A DNA stretch of 64,000 nt from contig JABDAU010000001.1 in assembly GCA_013289045.1 (NCBI GenBank), forward strand, positions 60,155-124,154, in the 5' to 3' direction. This DNA comes from Bacteroidota bacterium (GTDB taxonomy: Bacteria > Bacteroidota > Bacteroidia > Sphingobacteriales > Sphingobacteriaceae). Position numbers and translations under genes: made by a program. The notes below the pieces were generated by a model. It was not told where the DNA came from. It worked only from the letters and a program-made list of their open reading frames with translations, and made no database searches. How positions within the stretch are numbered: the first letter of the stretch is position 1; each line of letters starts with the position of its first letter. Below, in pieces: positions 8,177 to 17,415 of the stretch.

Positions 8177-9724
8177 TTATATAAGTGGCACATTTACCTT
8201 AACAAGCTGATTATCATGATATATCTGCTTACCATCCGAGTAAATAAAGAAGCCTGAACCATGATGGTATTTTGTGCCTGTTTTATCCCAAAATATAGTC
8301 AAATTATGGCCATGATAGGTCACTTTATCCAAGCAGAACCATGCCCATTGGCCTTGTGGCACCAGCGGGAAAACTTCCAATATGTTATCAATCCGCGGTT
8401 TTAAGCCTACCAGGTCGTTGATCACCAGGTCGCAAAAACCTGAGTGATTGTAATAGCTGCTGCGCGGTGAGTTGTCGCCTTTCAACCAGAAACCTGTTTT
8501 TTCATCCTGGTATTCGCCTAAATAAGGTATGCCGTGCCTGATGTGCGACATGGCATATTTGTGGAATTCATCGTACCAGACTTTCGCCGACATACCGTCG
8601 TGGTTTTTGTAATTGGTGAGCAGGTTGGCTAAGCCTTTAAGTGTTTGGGTAGTAGCGAACGGCCAAACTGCGCCATCCCATTCACAACTATGCCCGTTAC
8701 CATGGGTACGGAATAAGGGGTGTCTTCTTTCGGCAGTTGTAATGCCCCAAGGTGCGTTAAAGCCTTTTGGGTCGGTCAGTTGCTCCCATTGTTCGGCATA
8801 TTTCGCGTTATCATCCGGTAAGTTAAAATACCACGGGATGAAACCCAGCTCCTCACGGGCACCGGCAAATTTGCCATCGGGATGTTTTACTTCGAAGAAC
8901 TTCGCGCTATCATCCCAAAGGCTGTCCTGTACCAGCTTTTTAAGTTGAGTGGCCTTTAGCTGATATTTTTGCTGCAAAGTATCGTCACCCACAAGCGTGG
9001 CCATTTTATTAAGCGCAACAGCATTGCCATACATGTAGCTATTTAAAGGCAGGCGCATATTCTTCACCTTGCGGCCTCCGCTGATGGATTCTTCCATCGC
9101 ATCGCGTACATCAAATTGCCAGAAAAGTTTATTAGGCAACTGTTTTTCTGTTTCCCATTGAGTGTAATCGTTATTTAACGCGGGGAGTACTTTTTGTATG
9201 AAAGCTTTGTCCGGATTAACCTCGTAAAATCCATATACGGCATCCTGCAGCCAACTGCTGAAATTATGCAGGTGCGGTTTGGCTTGTTTAGGATCATCAA
9301 ATAACCAAAAGTTGATGTAACCCTTAATATATTCAGGATCATGCAACCAGCGGCCTTCGTTTACCTGGTGACCGATGGCACTGCTTACCGTATTGTACTC
9401 CCCGGCCCAGGCTACGTTGGTAATAAATTCTGTAAACACATAGCCATCAGGCGTTTTCACCAGGTGCTTCCTGAATGTCCACCAGCGGTAATAATAGATC
9501 TTTTCGATGGCCGAGTCCGGGCATTCAAATAACGGCACATTATCAGCCATCCATTTATAGGCGCCGGCGTTGGGTACATAATTCTTGATAGTCTCAGTAT
9601 CGATCGAATTGAAATAATCGACATAGGTTTTCAGCTTTACAGTGGTAAGCACAGCTTTTTGCGCATTGCTTAATTGCACAATGGCGCATAGCAGTAATGC
9701 CGGTATAATTATCCTGATCTTCAT
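8177..9724 (-). CDS. Secreted MGH1-like (six-hairpin) glycoside hydrolase
   Basis: A 515-residue protein from ATG 9724 (an upstream in-frame TTG at 9730 is less likely). It has a signal peptide (MKIRIIIPALLLCAIVQLSNAQ). The body is an (alpha/alpha)6-type glycosidase related to the mannosylglycerate hydrolase MGH1/GH63-like group: YYRWWTFRKHL, ISGGRKVKNMRLPLNSYMYGNA, LWDDSAKFFEVKHPDG, HEWDGAVWPF-like text (SCEWDGAVWPFATTQTL) and YYNHSGFCDLVINDLVGL. The acidic residues in CEWDGAVWP are in the position expected for the active site. Substrate is unknown; context suggests a pectin-derived oligosaccharide. Its start is 2 bp after the stop of the zinc dehydrogenase gene, so the two are probably co-translated. 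Confidence 0.75.
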   Translation of the reverse strand: MKIRIIIPALLLCAIVQLSNAQKAVLTTVKLKTYVDYFNSIDTETIKNYVPNAGAYKWMADNVPLFECPDSAIEKIYYYRWWTFRKHLVKTPDGYVFTEFITNVAWAGEYNTVSSAIGHQVNEGRWLHDPEYIKGYINFWLFDDPKQAKPHLHNFSSWLQDAVYGFYEVNPDKAFIQKVLPALNNDYTQWETEKQLPNKLFWQFDVRDAMEESISGGRKVKNMRLPLNSYMYGNAVALNKMATLVGDDTLQQKYQLKATQLKKLVQDSLWDDSAKFFEVKHPDGKFAGAREELGFIPWYFNLPDDNAKYAEQWEQLTDPKGFNAPWGITTAERRHPLFRTHGNGHSCEWDGAVWPFATTQTLKGLANLLTNYKNHDGMSAKVWYDEFHKYAMSHIRHGIPYLGEYQDEKTGFWLKGDNSPRSSYYNHSGFCDLVINDLVGLKPRIDNILEVFPLVPQGQWAWFCLDKVTYHGHNLTIFWDKTGTKYHHGSGFFIYSDGKQIYHDNQLVKVNVPLI

Positions 9725-9726
9725 AC

Positions 9727-10743
9727 TCAATCTACTTTAACCATTGCCTTTATCACACCATTTACCGGGTCGAGCCAGCCCTCAAATTCATCTTTTATTT
9801 TATCGAATGAAGTTTGATGCGTAATGTAATTCTTCGCATTCACCAGTCCTTTCTTCATACAATCGATCACGTATTCAAAATCATCACGGGTCGCATTACG
9901 ACTGCTCATTAATGTCGATTCCCGTTTATGAAACTCGGGGTGACTAAAGCTAAACGCCTCTTTCTGTAAACCGATCAACACATAACGCCCGCCGTGCGCC
10001 AGGTAGTTGATGCCGCCATTTATCGCGTTCAGATTGCCGGTTGCGTCGATCACCACACTGGCCATGTCGCCATTGGTGATCTCCCTTACTTTTTCAACAG
10101 CGTTTTCCTTAGCAGGATTAATAGTGTGTTCTATCTTTAAATTATCTTGACAGAATTGTAAACGCCCGTCGCTTACATCTATTACTATCACTTTACCGCC
10201 GGCTATTCTTGCAAATTCTATCGTGCCTAAACCTATCGGGCCGGCGCCTATCACCACTACAAATTCGTCTTTTTTAACATCTGCACGCCGTACACCATGT
10301 GCACCAATGGCTAAAGGTTCTATCAGTGCCAGTTCATCATAGCTTAAGCCTTCACCATGAACTAAGGAATATGTCGGCACACGCAGATACTCCACCATGC
10401 CGCCGTCAATATGTACACCGCAAACCTGTATGCTGCTGCAGCAGTTCGGTTTTTCTGAGCGGCAAGCTATGCAGGTTCCGCAATTAAAATACGGAATAAA
10501 GGTAACGGCTTCGCCAACGGAGAATCCCGGGGCGTTATCAAACTCCATTAATTCGCCTGCCAGTTCATGTCCAAGGATGCGCGGATAGCTAAAATACGGC
10601 TGTGTTCCGCGGTAGGCATGCAGATCGGTGCCGCAAATGCCAATGCGCCTGATTTTGATGATGGCCGTATCTTTTAACAGTTCCGGTTTATCGGCAATTT
10701 TGTACTCAAAACTGCCAGGAGTATTGCATACCAGTGTGTTCAT
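9727..10743 (-). CDS. Zinc-dependent medium-chain alcohol/polyol dehydrogenase
   Basis: A 338-residue cytoplasmic MDR-family dehydrogenase. GICGTDLHAYRG (catalytic zinc Cys), GHELAGE (catalytic zinc His/Glu), the structural-zinc cysteine cluster CGTCIACRSEKPNCC, and the Rossmann glycine motif VVIGAGPIGLGTIEFA followed by VIVIDVSDGRL are all intact. It belongs to the sorbitol/L-threonine/L-idonate dehydrogenase branch; the substrate could be an aldonate or a sugar alcohol from pectin sugars. It is the first gene of a minus-strand run into the hydrolases, and is divergent from the pectate lyase gene with a 247-bp intergenic region. A role in fucose or galactonate oxidation is possible but is not shown by the sequence. 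Confidence 0.8.
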   Translation of the reverse strand: MNTLVCNTPGSFEYKIADKPELLKDTAIIKIRRIGICGTDLHAYRGTQPYFSYPRILGHELAGELMEFDNAPGFSVGEAVTFIPYFNCGTCIACRSEKPNCCSSIQVCGVHIDGGMVEYLRVPTYSLVHGEGLSYDELALIEPLAIGAHGVRRADVKKDEFVVVIGAGPIGLGTIEFARIAGGKVIVIDVSDGRLQFCQDNLKIEHTINPAKENAVEKVREITNGDMASVVIDATGNLNAINGGINYLAHGGRYVLIGLQKEAFSFSHPEFHKRESTLMSSRNATRDDFEYVIDCMKKGLVNAKNYITHQTSFDKIKDEFEGWLDPVNGVIKAMVKVD

Positions 10744-10919
10744 GAAGTAAATATGGTGCGGTTTATAATAATACAGGGTAAATTTATAGGTATTTATCCC
10801 TAATCTCCAAGCATCCGGGTCATATACGCTAATATCCTACAAAAGACAGAAAAAATCATACACAAAATGGCTCTGTCGCCTATGCATCTTTGAAAACTGA
10901 TAATATCCCGGATATACTT

Positions 10920-10945
10920 GATTTGTAACGAATTAGATACAAATC
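10920..10945. promoter_or_regulatory. Inverted repeat GATTTGTA-N10-TACAAATC before the pectate lyase gene
   Basis: Perfect 8-bp arms (10920-10927 and 10938-10945) with 18 bp between arm starts lie 45 bp upstream of the pectate lyase ATG, in the divergent region between it and the zinc dehydrogenase gene. Size and symmetry suit a dimeric regulator site. It differs from the LacI-type palindrome seen elsewhere in the window. Confidence 0.45.
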
Positions 10946-10990
10946 TACCACCCGGATCTATCAGTTTAAAAACCATTTATACATACTAAA

Positions 10991-12634
10991 ATGAAAAAAA
11001 ACCTTATTGGACTGATCGCTCTTATTTGTACTATTTGTGCATATCAAAAGGCAAGTGCACAATACCCGCGCGTACCGCCCGCCATGCAGGCAAAATCAGA
11101 TTCGGCCGAGAAAGTTGAGCAAAAACGCTCTGATTCTGTATTTGCTATCGCGATGATCGAAAACAAAAAAGAGGGTAAGCCATATATTCCATGGGCAGCC
11201 AAACCATCGGATCTTCCGCAGGCCAGGATCCCGGCATTTCCGGGCGCTGAAGGCGGCGGCATGTACACATTTGGCGGCCGTGGCGGCAGGGTAATAGAAG
11301 TTACCAATCTGAATGATTTCGGCCCGGGCAGTTTCCGCGATGCATGCGAGCAGGGGGGTGCGCGTATAGTAGTGTTCAACGTTGCGGGTATTATCCACCT
11401 CAGTAAACCGGTGAGCATCCGCGCGCCATATATTACTATTGAAGGCCAGAGCGCTCCCGGCGATGGTATTTGTTTTGCCGGCGAATCTGTTTGGGTGGAT
11501 ACGCATGATGTGATCGTAAGGTTTGTGCGTTTCCGCAGAGGTTCAACCGATGTAACCCGTCGCGACGATGCATTTGGTGGTAACCCGATAGGCAATATTA
11601 TGATCGACCACGTTTCGGGTAGCTGGGGTTGCGATGAGGTAATGTCGATGTATCGCCACGTGTACTATCATGACGGCTTAAAAACAGGCGATAAGTTGCC
11701 AACTGTAAATATTACGATGCAAAACTGCATATATGCTAAAGGGCTGGATACTTACAATCACGCTTTCGGCAGTACGCTGGGCGGTTTGAACAGCACCTTT
11801 ATGCGCGATCTTTGGGCCGATAACATCAGCCGTAACCCTTCTGTAGGTATGTTCGGCGATTTTGGCTTCTTCAACAACGTGATCTTTAACTGGTGGGACC
11901 GCAGTGCTGACGGCGGCGACGACCGCTCGCTGTTCAACTTCATCAACAACTATTACAAACCGGGCCCTATTACCGATATGGCAAAACCTGTTGGTCATAG
12001 AATTATTAAGCCGGAACCGGGCCGTTCGCCGGGTACAAAGGGCTGGTATGGCCGTGTATATGTTAGCGGGAACATTATGGAAGGCAATGAAAAAGTAACC
12101 AAGGATAACTGGGACGGCGGTGTGCAAATTGGTGAGATGCCCGATGCCGGTCGTTACACTGATAGTATCCGTGTAAACAAACCATTCCCGCATGCGCCGG
12201 TGACTATTATCCCTACACAGGCAGCGCATGACTGGGTGTTGAAAAATGTTGGCTGTACCTTACCTGTACGCGATTCGTTCGATCAACATATTGTTGAGGA
12301 AGTGAAAACAGGTAAAATATATTACGTTCCGGGTTTTGAAAACAGCAACGGCAAGCAATGGGTTAAACACCGTTTGCCGGATTCATCGTACAAAAAAGGT
12401 ATCATCACCGATATCAACCAGGTTGGCGGCTATCCTGAATACAAAGGCGTGCCTTATAAAGACACCGACCACGATGGCATGCCGGATGCTTATGAGATCA
12501 AACATGGCCTTAATCCAAATGATCCTAATGATGCCAGCAAAATTGCTAAAAATAGCGGTGGTTACACCAATATAGAAGTTTACCTGAACAGCCTGGTGCC
12601 TGTGGATACAGTTACACCGGTTGGTTATAAATAA
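10991..12634 (+). CDS. Secreted pectate lyase, PL1-like
   Basis: A 547-residue protein with a signal peptide (MKKNLIGLIALICTICAYQKASA). The parallel beta-helix lyase domain runs about 75-380: AFPGAEGGGMYTFGGRGG at its entry, VTNLNDFGPGSFRDAC, GIIHLSKPVSIRAPYITIEG, and DHVSGSWGCDEVMS, the calcium/substrate strand typical of PL1-type lyases of Bacteroidota. The C-terminus (about 495-525) has a thrombospondin-3-like calcium loop, DTDHDGMPDAYEIKHGL, followed by the NPNDPNDAS segment common on secreted lyases. The enzyme would cut polygalacturonate by beta-elimination, giving unsaturated ends handled by KduI at 57.8 kb. It is monocistronic: divergent from the dehydrogenase, convergent with fbp, and followed by hairpins. 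Confidence 0.88.
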   Translation: MKKNLIGLIALICTICAYQKASAQYPRVPPAMQAKSDSAEKVEQKRSDSVFAIAMIENKKEGKPYIPWAAKPSDLPQARIPAFPGAEGGGMYTFGGRGGRVIEVTNLNDFGPGSFRDACEQGGARIVVFNVAGIIHLSKPVSIRAPYITIEGQSAPGDGICFAGESVWVDTHDVIVRFVRFRRGSTDVTRRDDAFGGNPIGNIMIDHVSGSWGCDEVMSMYRHVYYHDGLKTGDKLPTVNITMQNCIYAKGLDTYNHAFGSTLGGLNSTFMRDLWADNISRNPSVGMFGDFGFFNNVIFNWWDRSADGGDDRSLFNFINNYYKPGPITDMAKPVGHRIIKPEPGRSPGTKGWYGRVYVSGNIMEGNEKVTKDNWDGGVQIGEMPDAGRYTDSIRVNKPFPHAPVTIIPTQAAHDWVLKNVGCTLPVRDSFDQHIVEEVKTGKIYYVPGFENSNGKQWVKHRLPDSSYKKGIITDINQVGGYPEYKGVPYKDTDHDGMPDAYEIKHGLNPNDPNDASKIAKNSGGYTNIEVYLNSLVPVDTVTPVGYK

Positions 12635-12645
12635 GTCTTATAAAA

Positions 12646-12674
12646 ATAGCGATGGGTTTGAAACCCATCGCTAT
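12646..12674 (+). terminator. Perfect 14-bp hairpin after the pectate lyase gene
   Basis: ATAGCGATGGGTTT and its exact complement are separated by one base, directly after the stop codon. No T-run follows, so it probably works with the second hairpin at 12694 or protects the mRNA 3' end. Confidence 0.6.
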
Positions 12675-12693
12675 CAATTAGGCATAAAAATTA

Positions 12694-12726
12694 AACCCGG
12701 TCTGCAAATGCAGCCGGGCTTTTTGT
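12694..12726. terminator. Rho-independent terminator, probably bidirectional
   Basis: CCCGG-CTGC pairs with GCAG-CCGGG (one bulged T) around an AAAT loop and is followed by CTTTTTG on the plus strand; on the minus strand the hairpin is followed by TTTAATTTTTA. It sits between the convergent pectate lyase and fbp genes. Confidence 0.75.
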
Positions 12727-12753
12727 TAAACTGACTATAATATACAACACTCA

Positions 12754-13803
12754 CTATTGTATCTTAACCATACCCTCAAAGGTTTTTATCGTATTCTGGG
12801 GCGAAAAAGCGGCCATAAATTCTTTAGCTTTCAATACCATATTTTCCGAACCGATAAAGATGGGCGAGCGCTGGTGCAATTCGGTTACTTCCAGGTCCAG
12901 GATTCGGCCATAACCATCTGATGCCATCCCTCCTGCCTGTTCGATAATGTAAGCCATTGGGTTACATTCATAAACCAAACGCAGCTTTCCTTTTCTCGAA
13001 CCTGCCGTACGGGGATAAATAAATATACCGCCCTTTATCATATTGCGGTGCAGGTCGGCAACCATTGAGCCGGTGTACCGCGAAGTATACGGCCTGTTGG
13101 TCGCTTCGTCCTCCACCTGGCAGTATTTGATATATTTTTTTACACCATCAGGGAAATGGCTGTAATAGCCTTCATTGATAGAATAAATCACCCCATCTTT
13201 AGGGATCTTCATGTCCGGGTGCGAAAGGCAAAATTCACCAATTGACGGATCAAGCGTAAAGCCATTAACCCCTTTGCCGGTGGTGTAAACCAGCATGGTT
13301 GATGAGCCATAGATAATATATCCAGCGGCAACTTGCTCTGAACCGTTTTGCAGCACATCTTCAATAGTAGCTTTACCGACGATTGATTTACGGCGATAAA
13401 TAGAGAAAATAGTTCCCACGCCAACGTTCACATCAATGTTCGATGAACCGTCAAGCGGATCGATAGCCACAATATACTTTGCGTCCTTTGATATTTCCGA
13501 ATCGATATAAATATGTTCATCGTTCTCTTCCGAAACCACGATGCAGCACTCGCCGCCACATTTCAGCGCAGCAATAAATTGCTCATTGGCATACACGTCA
13601 AGTTTCTTCTGTCCCTCGCCTTGCACGTTGGTTGTACCGGCTTCACCGAGTATATCAACCAGCCCGGCTTTGTTGATCTCCCGGTTCACGATTTTGGCCG
13701 CGATACCGAGGTCCCGCAGTAAACGCGACAATTCACCTTTCGCAAAGGGAAAGTCTACTTGTCTCTCAATAATAAATTGCCCTAATGTTTTAACTGCCGA
13801 CAT
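12754..13803 (-). CDS. fbp: Fructose-1,6-bisphosphatase class I
   Basis: A 349-residue cytoplasmic enzyme that dephosphorylates fructose 1,6-bisphosphate in gluconeogenesis. The metal-binding motif [16 protein letters not shown] (about residues 115-130) is complete, preceded by VVSEENDEH, and the C-terminal substrate motif [20 protein letters not shown] is present. Length is usual for the class. The gene stands alone on the minus strand inside a sugar-catabolic island. A 22-bp LacI-type palindrome lies 145 bp before its start (13948-13969), suggesting it is co-controlled with the uronate genes; that would make sense because growth on pentoses, deoxysugars and uronates needs gluconeogenesis. 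Confidence 0.95.
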   Translation of the reverse strand: MSAVKTLGQFIIERQVDFPFAKGELSRLLRDLGIAAKIVNREINKAGLVDILGEAGTTNVQGEGQKKLDVYANEQFIAALKCGGECCIVVSEENDEHIYIDSEISKDAKYIVAIDPLDGSSNIDVNVGVGTIFSIYRRKSIVGKATIEDVLQNGSEQVAAGYIIYGSSTMLVYTTGKGVNGFTLDPSIGEFCLSHPDMKIPKDGVIYSINEGYYSHFPDGVKKYIKYCQVEDEATNRPYTSRYTGSMVADLHRNMIKGGIFIYPRTAGSRKGKLRLVYECNPMAYIIEQAGGMASDGYGRILDLEVTELHQRSPIFIGSENMVLKAKEFMAAFSPQNTIKTFEGMVKIQ

Positions 13804-14273
13804 ATGCTATCTTTTTAAACAATATCCAATAAATATAAATGCTTATGATCATATCACCGTCATGGTCTTACACGATGATTATAATATCTTGACTTAACAC
13901 AAAAGTATCCTGCCGGTTCGTCCATAACAAGCATATCAGCGCAAATATTTACTTAATCGTTATCGTAATCAATTATAAAAGAGGCGTATAAAGCTAAATA
14001 TCAGCCATTATTGAAAGCAGCATATTATATATGTGGGATAAAAAAATATAACAGGCAAATTGCAGTATGATTGAGATAATTATTAATTAAAATATACTGA
14101 TGATAATATCATACAATTACTTGCTTATTTAATACAACAAGACTGAGGGGTATCACAATACTTTTGTTACAATAAATCTAAATACAAATATTATTACGGC
14201 ATAAATCATAGCAAGCTTCATCCGGTGATGTTCAAGTATGTTTAAGCTGAAATTTTTGATTTTTGAGTAACGC
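13804..14273. other. AT-rich divergent intergenic region between fbp and the sugar-acid operon
   Basis: 470 bp without a supported gene. It is strongly AT-rich with short palindromic stretches such as ATATTATATAT near 14024. It must hold the promoters of fbp (minus) and of the operon starting at 14274. A TAnnTTTG-type -7 box (TACTTTTG, 14159-14166) lies 108 bp before the dehydrogenase ATG but without a well-spaced TTG. The only strong signal is the palindrome at 13948-13969. Confidence 0.6.
13948..13969. promoter_or_regulatory. Candidate LacI-type operator (site A)
   Basis: TTTACTTAATC followed by GTTATCGTAAT, a 22-bp imperfect palindrome centred on CG. Its left 14 bases equal the reverse complement of the right side of the site before kdgK. 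It lies upstream of fbp and the sugar-acid operon. Confidence 0.55.
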
Positions 14274-15434
14274 ATGACGCTAACTTCTACCCCACTTTTG
14301 TCTGTAAATTTCCCCGGGAAGCTGGTATTCGGCAATGGTTCACTGCAATCGTTACCGGCAGAAATTGCTGCGACAAAATGTAAGCGCGCATTCATCGTAA
14401 CCATTGACCCGCTACTGGAGCGACTGGACGATTTTATCAAACAACTTATCGCAAGCGGAATTGCAGTAACACTGGACACCAGCATTATACAGGAGCCGAC
14501 ATTTGCAGATTTCGACGAACTTTTACAGGATGCCAAAATAGCCAACCCTGACGTAGTGATCGGTATTGGCGGCGGCAGTGTATTGGATATTGCCAAGCTT
14601 ATTGCCGCACAGGTAGATAATGACCAGCCACTTGTCGAGATAGTGGGTTCGGGCTTGTTAAAGGGCCGCAATGTAAAGCTGGTTTGTGTACCCGCAACAT
14701 CCGGCACGGGCAGCGAAGTTTCGCCAAACGCAATTTTGGTGGATGATGCAGACAACCAAAAGAAAGGTATTATCAGCCCATATTTGGTGCCCGATATTGT
14801 TTATGTCGATCCGTTGCTTACCATCAGCCTCCCGCCTGCAATTACCGCAGCCACAGGGCTCGATGCTTTAACACATTGCCTCGAGGCTTATACCAACAAG
14901 TTCGCACAACCATTTATAGATATGTATGCCTTTGAAGGTATGCGACTGATCGCAGCCAACCTGGTGAAAGCAGTAAAGAATGGCAAAAATGAATATGCCC
15001 GCAGCCAGGTTGCCATGGGCAGTCTGTTAGGGGGCTTTTGCCTCGGTCCGGTAAATACGGCGGGCGTACATGCGCTTTCCTACCCATTAGGAAGCACCTT
15101 TCATCTGGCTCATGGTTTATCAAACGCGCTGTTATTGCCGTTTGTGATGGAATTTAACATGGAAGCCGCACCTGCACGCTATGCGGATGTAGCCATAGCA
15201 TTAGGCTGCACAAGGGAGTCCGATGATTTGGCAACAGCAAAAAAAGGCATTGAAAAAGTGCGTGAGCTGATAGCCGATTGCGGCATACCCGCTATGTTGC
15301 GCGAAGTGAACATCCCGCAGGATGCGATCCCGGCGATGGCCAAGGATGCCCTGAAGATACAGCGATTATTAAAAAACAACCCCAGGCATATCTCCGAAGA
15401 GGATGCTATAAACATTTATAACGAAGCGTATTAA
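14274..15434 (+). CDS. Iron-containing (group III) alcohol dehydrogenase
   Basis: A 386-residue cytoplasmic enzyme. The N-terminal NAD-binding half shows IGIGGGSVLDIAKLIA and VPATSGTGSEVSPNAIL; the metal half shows TAATGLDALTHCLEAY and HALSYPLGSTFHLAHGLSNALLLP, in which the Asp and His metal ligands are conserved. Members reduce small aldehydes (FucO-type lactaldehyde reductase) or oxidise hydroxy-acids and 1,3-propanediol. It opens an operon with a DapA-type aldolase 6 bp downstream, so reduction or oxidation of the aldehyde released by that aldolase is a reasonable inference. Substrate is not known. Confidence 0.85.
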   Translation: MTLTSTPLLSVNFPGKLVFGNGSLQSLPAEIAATKCKRAFIVTIDPLLERLDDFIKQLIASGIAVTLDTSIIQEPTFADFDELLQDAKIANPDVVIGIGGGSVLDIAKLIAAQVDNDQPLVEIVGSGLLKGRNVKLVCVPATSGTGSEVSPNAILVDDADNQKKGIISPYLVPDIVYVDPLLTISLPPAITAATGLDALTHCLEAYTNKFAQPFIDMYAFEGMRLIAANLVKAVKNGKNEYARSQVAMGSLLGGFCLGPVNTAGVHALSYPLGSTFHLAHGLSNALLLPFVMEFNMEAAPARYADVAIALGCTRESDDLATAKKGIEKVRELIADCGIPAMLREVNIPQDAIPAMAKDALKIQRLLKNNPRHISEEDAINIYNEAY

Positions 15435-15440
15435 CAGCTT

Positions 15441-16379
15441 ATGACCAATAAACAGAAATTCAACGGCATTGTCGTTCCGGCTGTTACACCGCTTACGAAA
15501 GATTTTAAGCTCGATCATCGCGCGCTGGAGCGGATGTTCGCGATTTTTCATAAACACAACGTGATGCCCTTTATCAATGGCACCACAGGCGAATCAGCGT
15601 CGCTACCTTTTAAGCTTAAACAAGATTACGTTTTAACAGCCTGCAAACTGAAGCACCCTGGAGACAGGCTATATGTGGGTATTTCGGCCAATTGCTTCGA
15701 GGAATCAGTAAAGCTGGCGAATACTGTGTTTGATTGCGGAGCGGATGCTGTTGCAGCTACCCTGCCATCATATTATGTGCTTTCGGAAAGCCAGATGCTT
15801 ACCTATTTTGAGCAATTGGCATTACAGGTTCCTGGGCCGATCATCATCTATAACATTCCTACCACAACCCGCATGTCGATACCGCTGGAAGTGATCGAAA
15901 AATTAAGCCATAACGAAAGATTCATTGGCACAAAAGATTCGGAACGCAGCGAGGAAAGATTGAAAGAGTCGCTTGAATTATGGGGCAGCCGCGCAGACTT
16001 TTGTCATTTCCTGGGTTGGGCGCCAAAATCAGCAGATGCCTTGATCAATGGCAGCGATGGGCTGATCCCAAGCACCGGAAACATCAATCCACAGTTATAT
16101 TCTGAATTGTATACGGCAGTTAAGGCCGGCGACCATGAACTGGCACACCGCCTGCAAAAGATCTCCGACCATTTGGGCGATGTTTATCAAAAAGGAAAGT
16201 TACTGGGCGAATCGCTCTGGGCATTAAAAGTGTGCATGCATGAGTTGGGGATCTGTGAAGAATATGTAATGCCACCGCTGTACCCTATGCACGACGAAGA
16301 AAAACAAAAAGTGATAAAGAATTTGAAACACGTTATTGAAAAGAATAATTTACTGGTAAGGAGTGATGCAAATGTTTGA
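15441..16379 (+). CDS. Dihydrodipicolinate synthase/N-acetylneuraminate lyase family aldolase
   Basis: A 312-residue TIM-barrel class I aldolase. GTTGESASLP is the pyruvate-carboxylate loop, YNIPTTTRMSIP carries the catalytic Tyr, and FIGTKDSER carries the Schiff-base Lys (about residue 170). The operon partners are not lysine-biosynthetic, so I do not call it DapA; the family also includes lyases and dehydratases of 2-keto-3-deoxy sugar acids. It probably cleaves such an acid to pyruvate plus an aldehyde handled by the neighbouring iron dehydrogenase. Its last 8 bases overlap the next gene. Confidence 0.82.
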   Translation: MTNKQKFNGIVVPAVTPLTKDFKLDHRALERMFAIFHKHNVMPFINGTTGESASLPFKLKQDYVLTACKLKHPGDRLYVGISANCFEESVKLANTVFDCGADAVAATLPSYYVLSESQMLTYFEQLALQVPGPIIIYNIPTTTRMSIPLEVIEKLSHNERFIGTKDSERSEERLKESLELWGSRADFCHFLGWAPKSADALINGSDGLIPSTGNINPQLYSELYTAVKAGDHELAHRLQKISDHLGDVYQKGKLLGESLWALKVCMHELGICEEYVMPPLYPMHDEEKQKVIKNLKHVIEKNNLLVRSDANV

Positions 16380-17415
16380 TAAACCTGTTGTTGGGATAAC
16401 CATGGGCGACCCTGCAAGTATAGGCCCCGAAATAGCGGTAAAAGCCCTGCTTGACAAGGATATTTATGAGATCTGCGCACCCTTGTTGGTTGGCGATGCT
16501 GATGTATTTAAAGACATCATTAAAAAGCTGCGCCTGAAAGCAAACATCAATCCTATCCAAAAAGTATCCGATGCTAAATTTCAGTACGGAGTGATCGATG
16601 TTTACGATCTGCATAATGTCAAATTAAATAAGCTGGTGTTCGGACAGGTGTCTGCAATGGCTGGCGATGCAGCTTTCCAATCGGTAAAGAAAGTAATCGA
16701 GCTGGCCATGATGGGCGAGATAGATGCTACCGTTACCGGGCCTATCAATAAAAAATCCATCAACGAAGCCGGGCACCATTTCGCCGGGCATACCGAAATC
16801 TACGCGCACTTTACAGGCATAAAAAAATATGCCATGCTGCTGGTTGAGGATAACCTGAAGGTGATCCACGTATCAACTCACGTATCGCTGCGCCAGGCAT
16901 GCGACCTGGTGAAAAAGGAACGCATACTGGAAGTAATTGAACTGCTTTACAATGGCTTGATCAGCCTTGGCGAAACCAACCTGAAGATCGGTGTGGCAGG
17001 CTTAAACCCGCATGCCGGCGATAGCGGATTGTTCGGCACCGAAGACGAATTTGAAATATTACCTGCAGTGGAAGAAGCACTGGCAAGAGGCTATAATGTT
17101 GAAGGCCCGATCCCGCCGGATACCCTGTTTGCAAAAGCCGCAACCGGGGCTTATGGCGGTGTAGTAGCCATGTACCACGACCAGGGGCATATTCCATTTA
17201 AGCTTGCAGGCTTCAAGTGGGATGCTGAGAAACAGCAAATGTCGAGCGTTAAGGGTGTGAATATTACACTGGGCTTGCCGATCATACGTACTTCTGTCGA
17301 CCATGGTACGACGTTTGAGATCGCAGGCAAAGGCATTGCCAGCCCTGATGCTATGATCCTGGCTATTGAATCGGCAGTGCAGCTGAGCAGGTACCGGAAG
17401 CAAATTATCGTTTAA
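16372..17415 (+). CDS. PdxA-family 4-phospho-hydroxyacid dehydrogenase (PdxA2-like)
   Basis: Homolog of 4-hydroxythreonine-4-phosphate dehydrogenase, 347 residues. I choose ATG 16372 because TAAGGAG (16357-16363) is 8 bp upstream; GTG 16363 and ATG 16366 are in-frame alternatives. Conserved: VGITMGDPASIGPEIAVKA at the start, TGPINKKSINEAGHHFAGHTE (metal His), HVSLRQA and YHDQGHIPFK (metal His/substrate Lys). PdxA2 enzymes pair with DUF1537 kinases in four-carbon acid catabolism, oxidising a 4-phospho-threonate or erythronate to dihydroxyacetone phosphate plus CO2. The DUF1537 gene follows directly (TAATG overlap), so a catabolic role is more likely than vitamin B6 synthesis. Confidence 0.85.
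   Translation: MFDKPVVGITMGDPASIGPEIAVKALLDKDIYEICAPLLVGDADVFKDIIKKLRLKANINPIQKVSDAKFQYGVIDVYDLHNVKLNKLVFGQVSAMAGDAAFQSVKKVIELAMMGEIDATVTGPINKKSINEAGHHFAGHTEIYAHFTGIKKYAMLLVEDNLKVIHVSTHVSLRQACDLVKKERILEVIELLYNGLISLGETNLKIGVAGLNPHAGDSGLFGTEDEFEILPAVEEALARGYNVEGPIPPDTLFAKAATGAYGGVVAMYHDQGHIPFKLAGFKWDAEKQQMSSVKGVNITLGLPIIRTSVDHGTTFEIAGKGIASPDAMILAIESAVQLSRYRKQIIV

Noticed and set aside
16363..16372. GTG 16363 or ATG 16366 as PdxA start
   Set aside because: TAAGGAG is 8 bp before ATG 16372 and overlaps the GTG, so the third start is best placed.
16372..17415. Annotation of the PdxA homolog as a vitamin B6 biosynthesis gene
   Set aside because: It is translationally coupled to a DUF1537 kinase in a catabolic operon with a transporter, the setting of PdxA2 enzymes.
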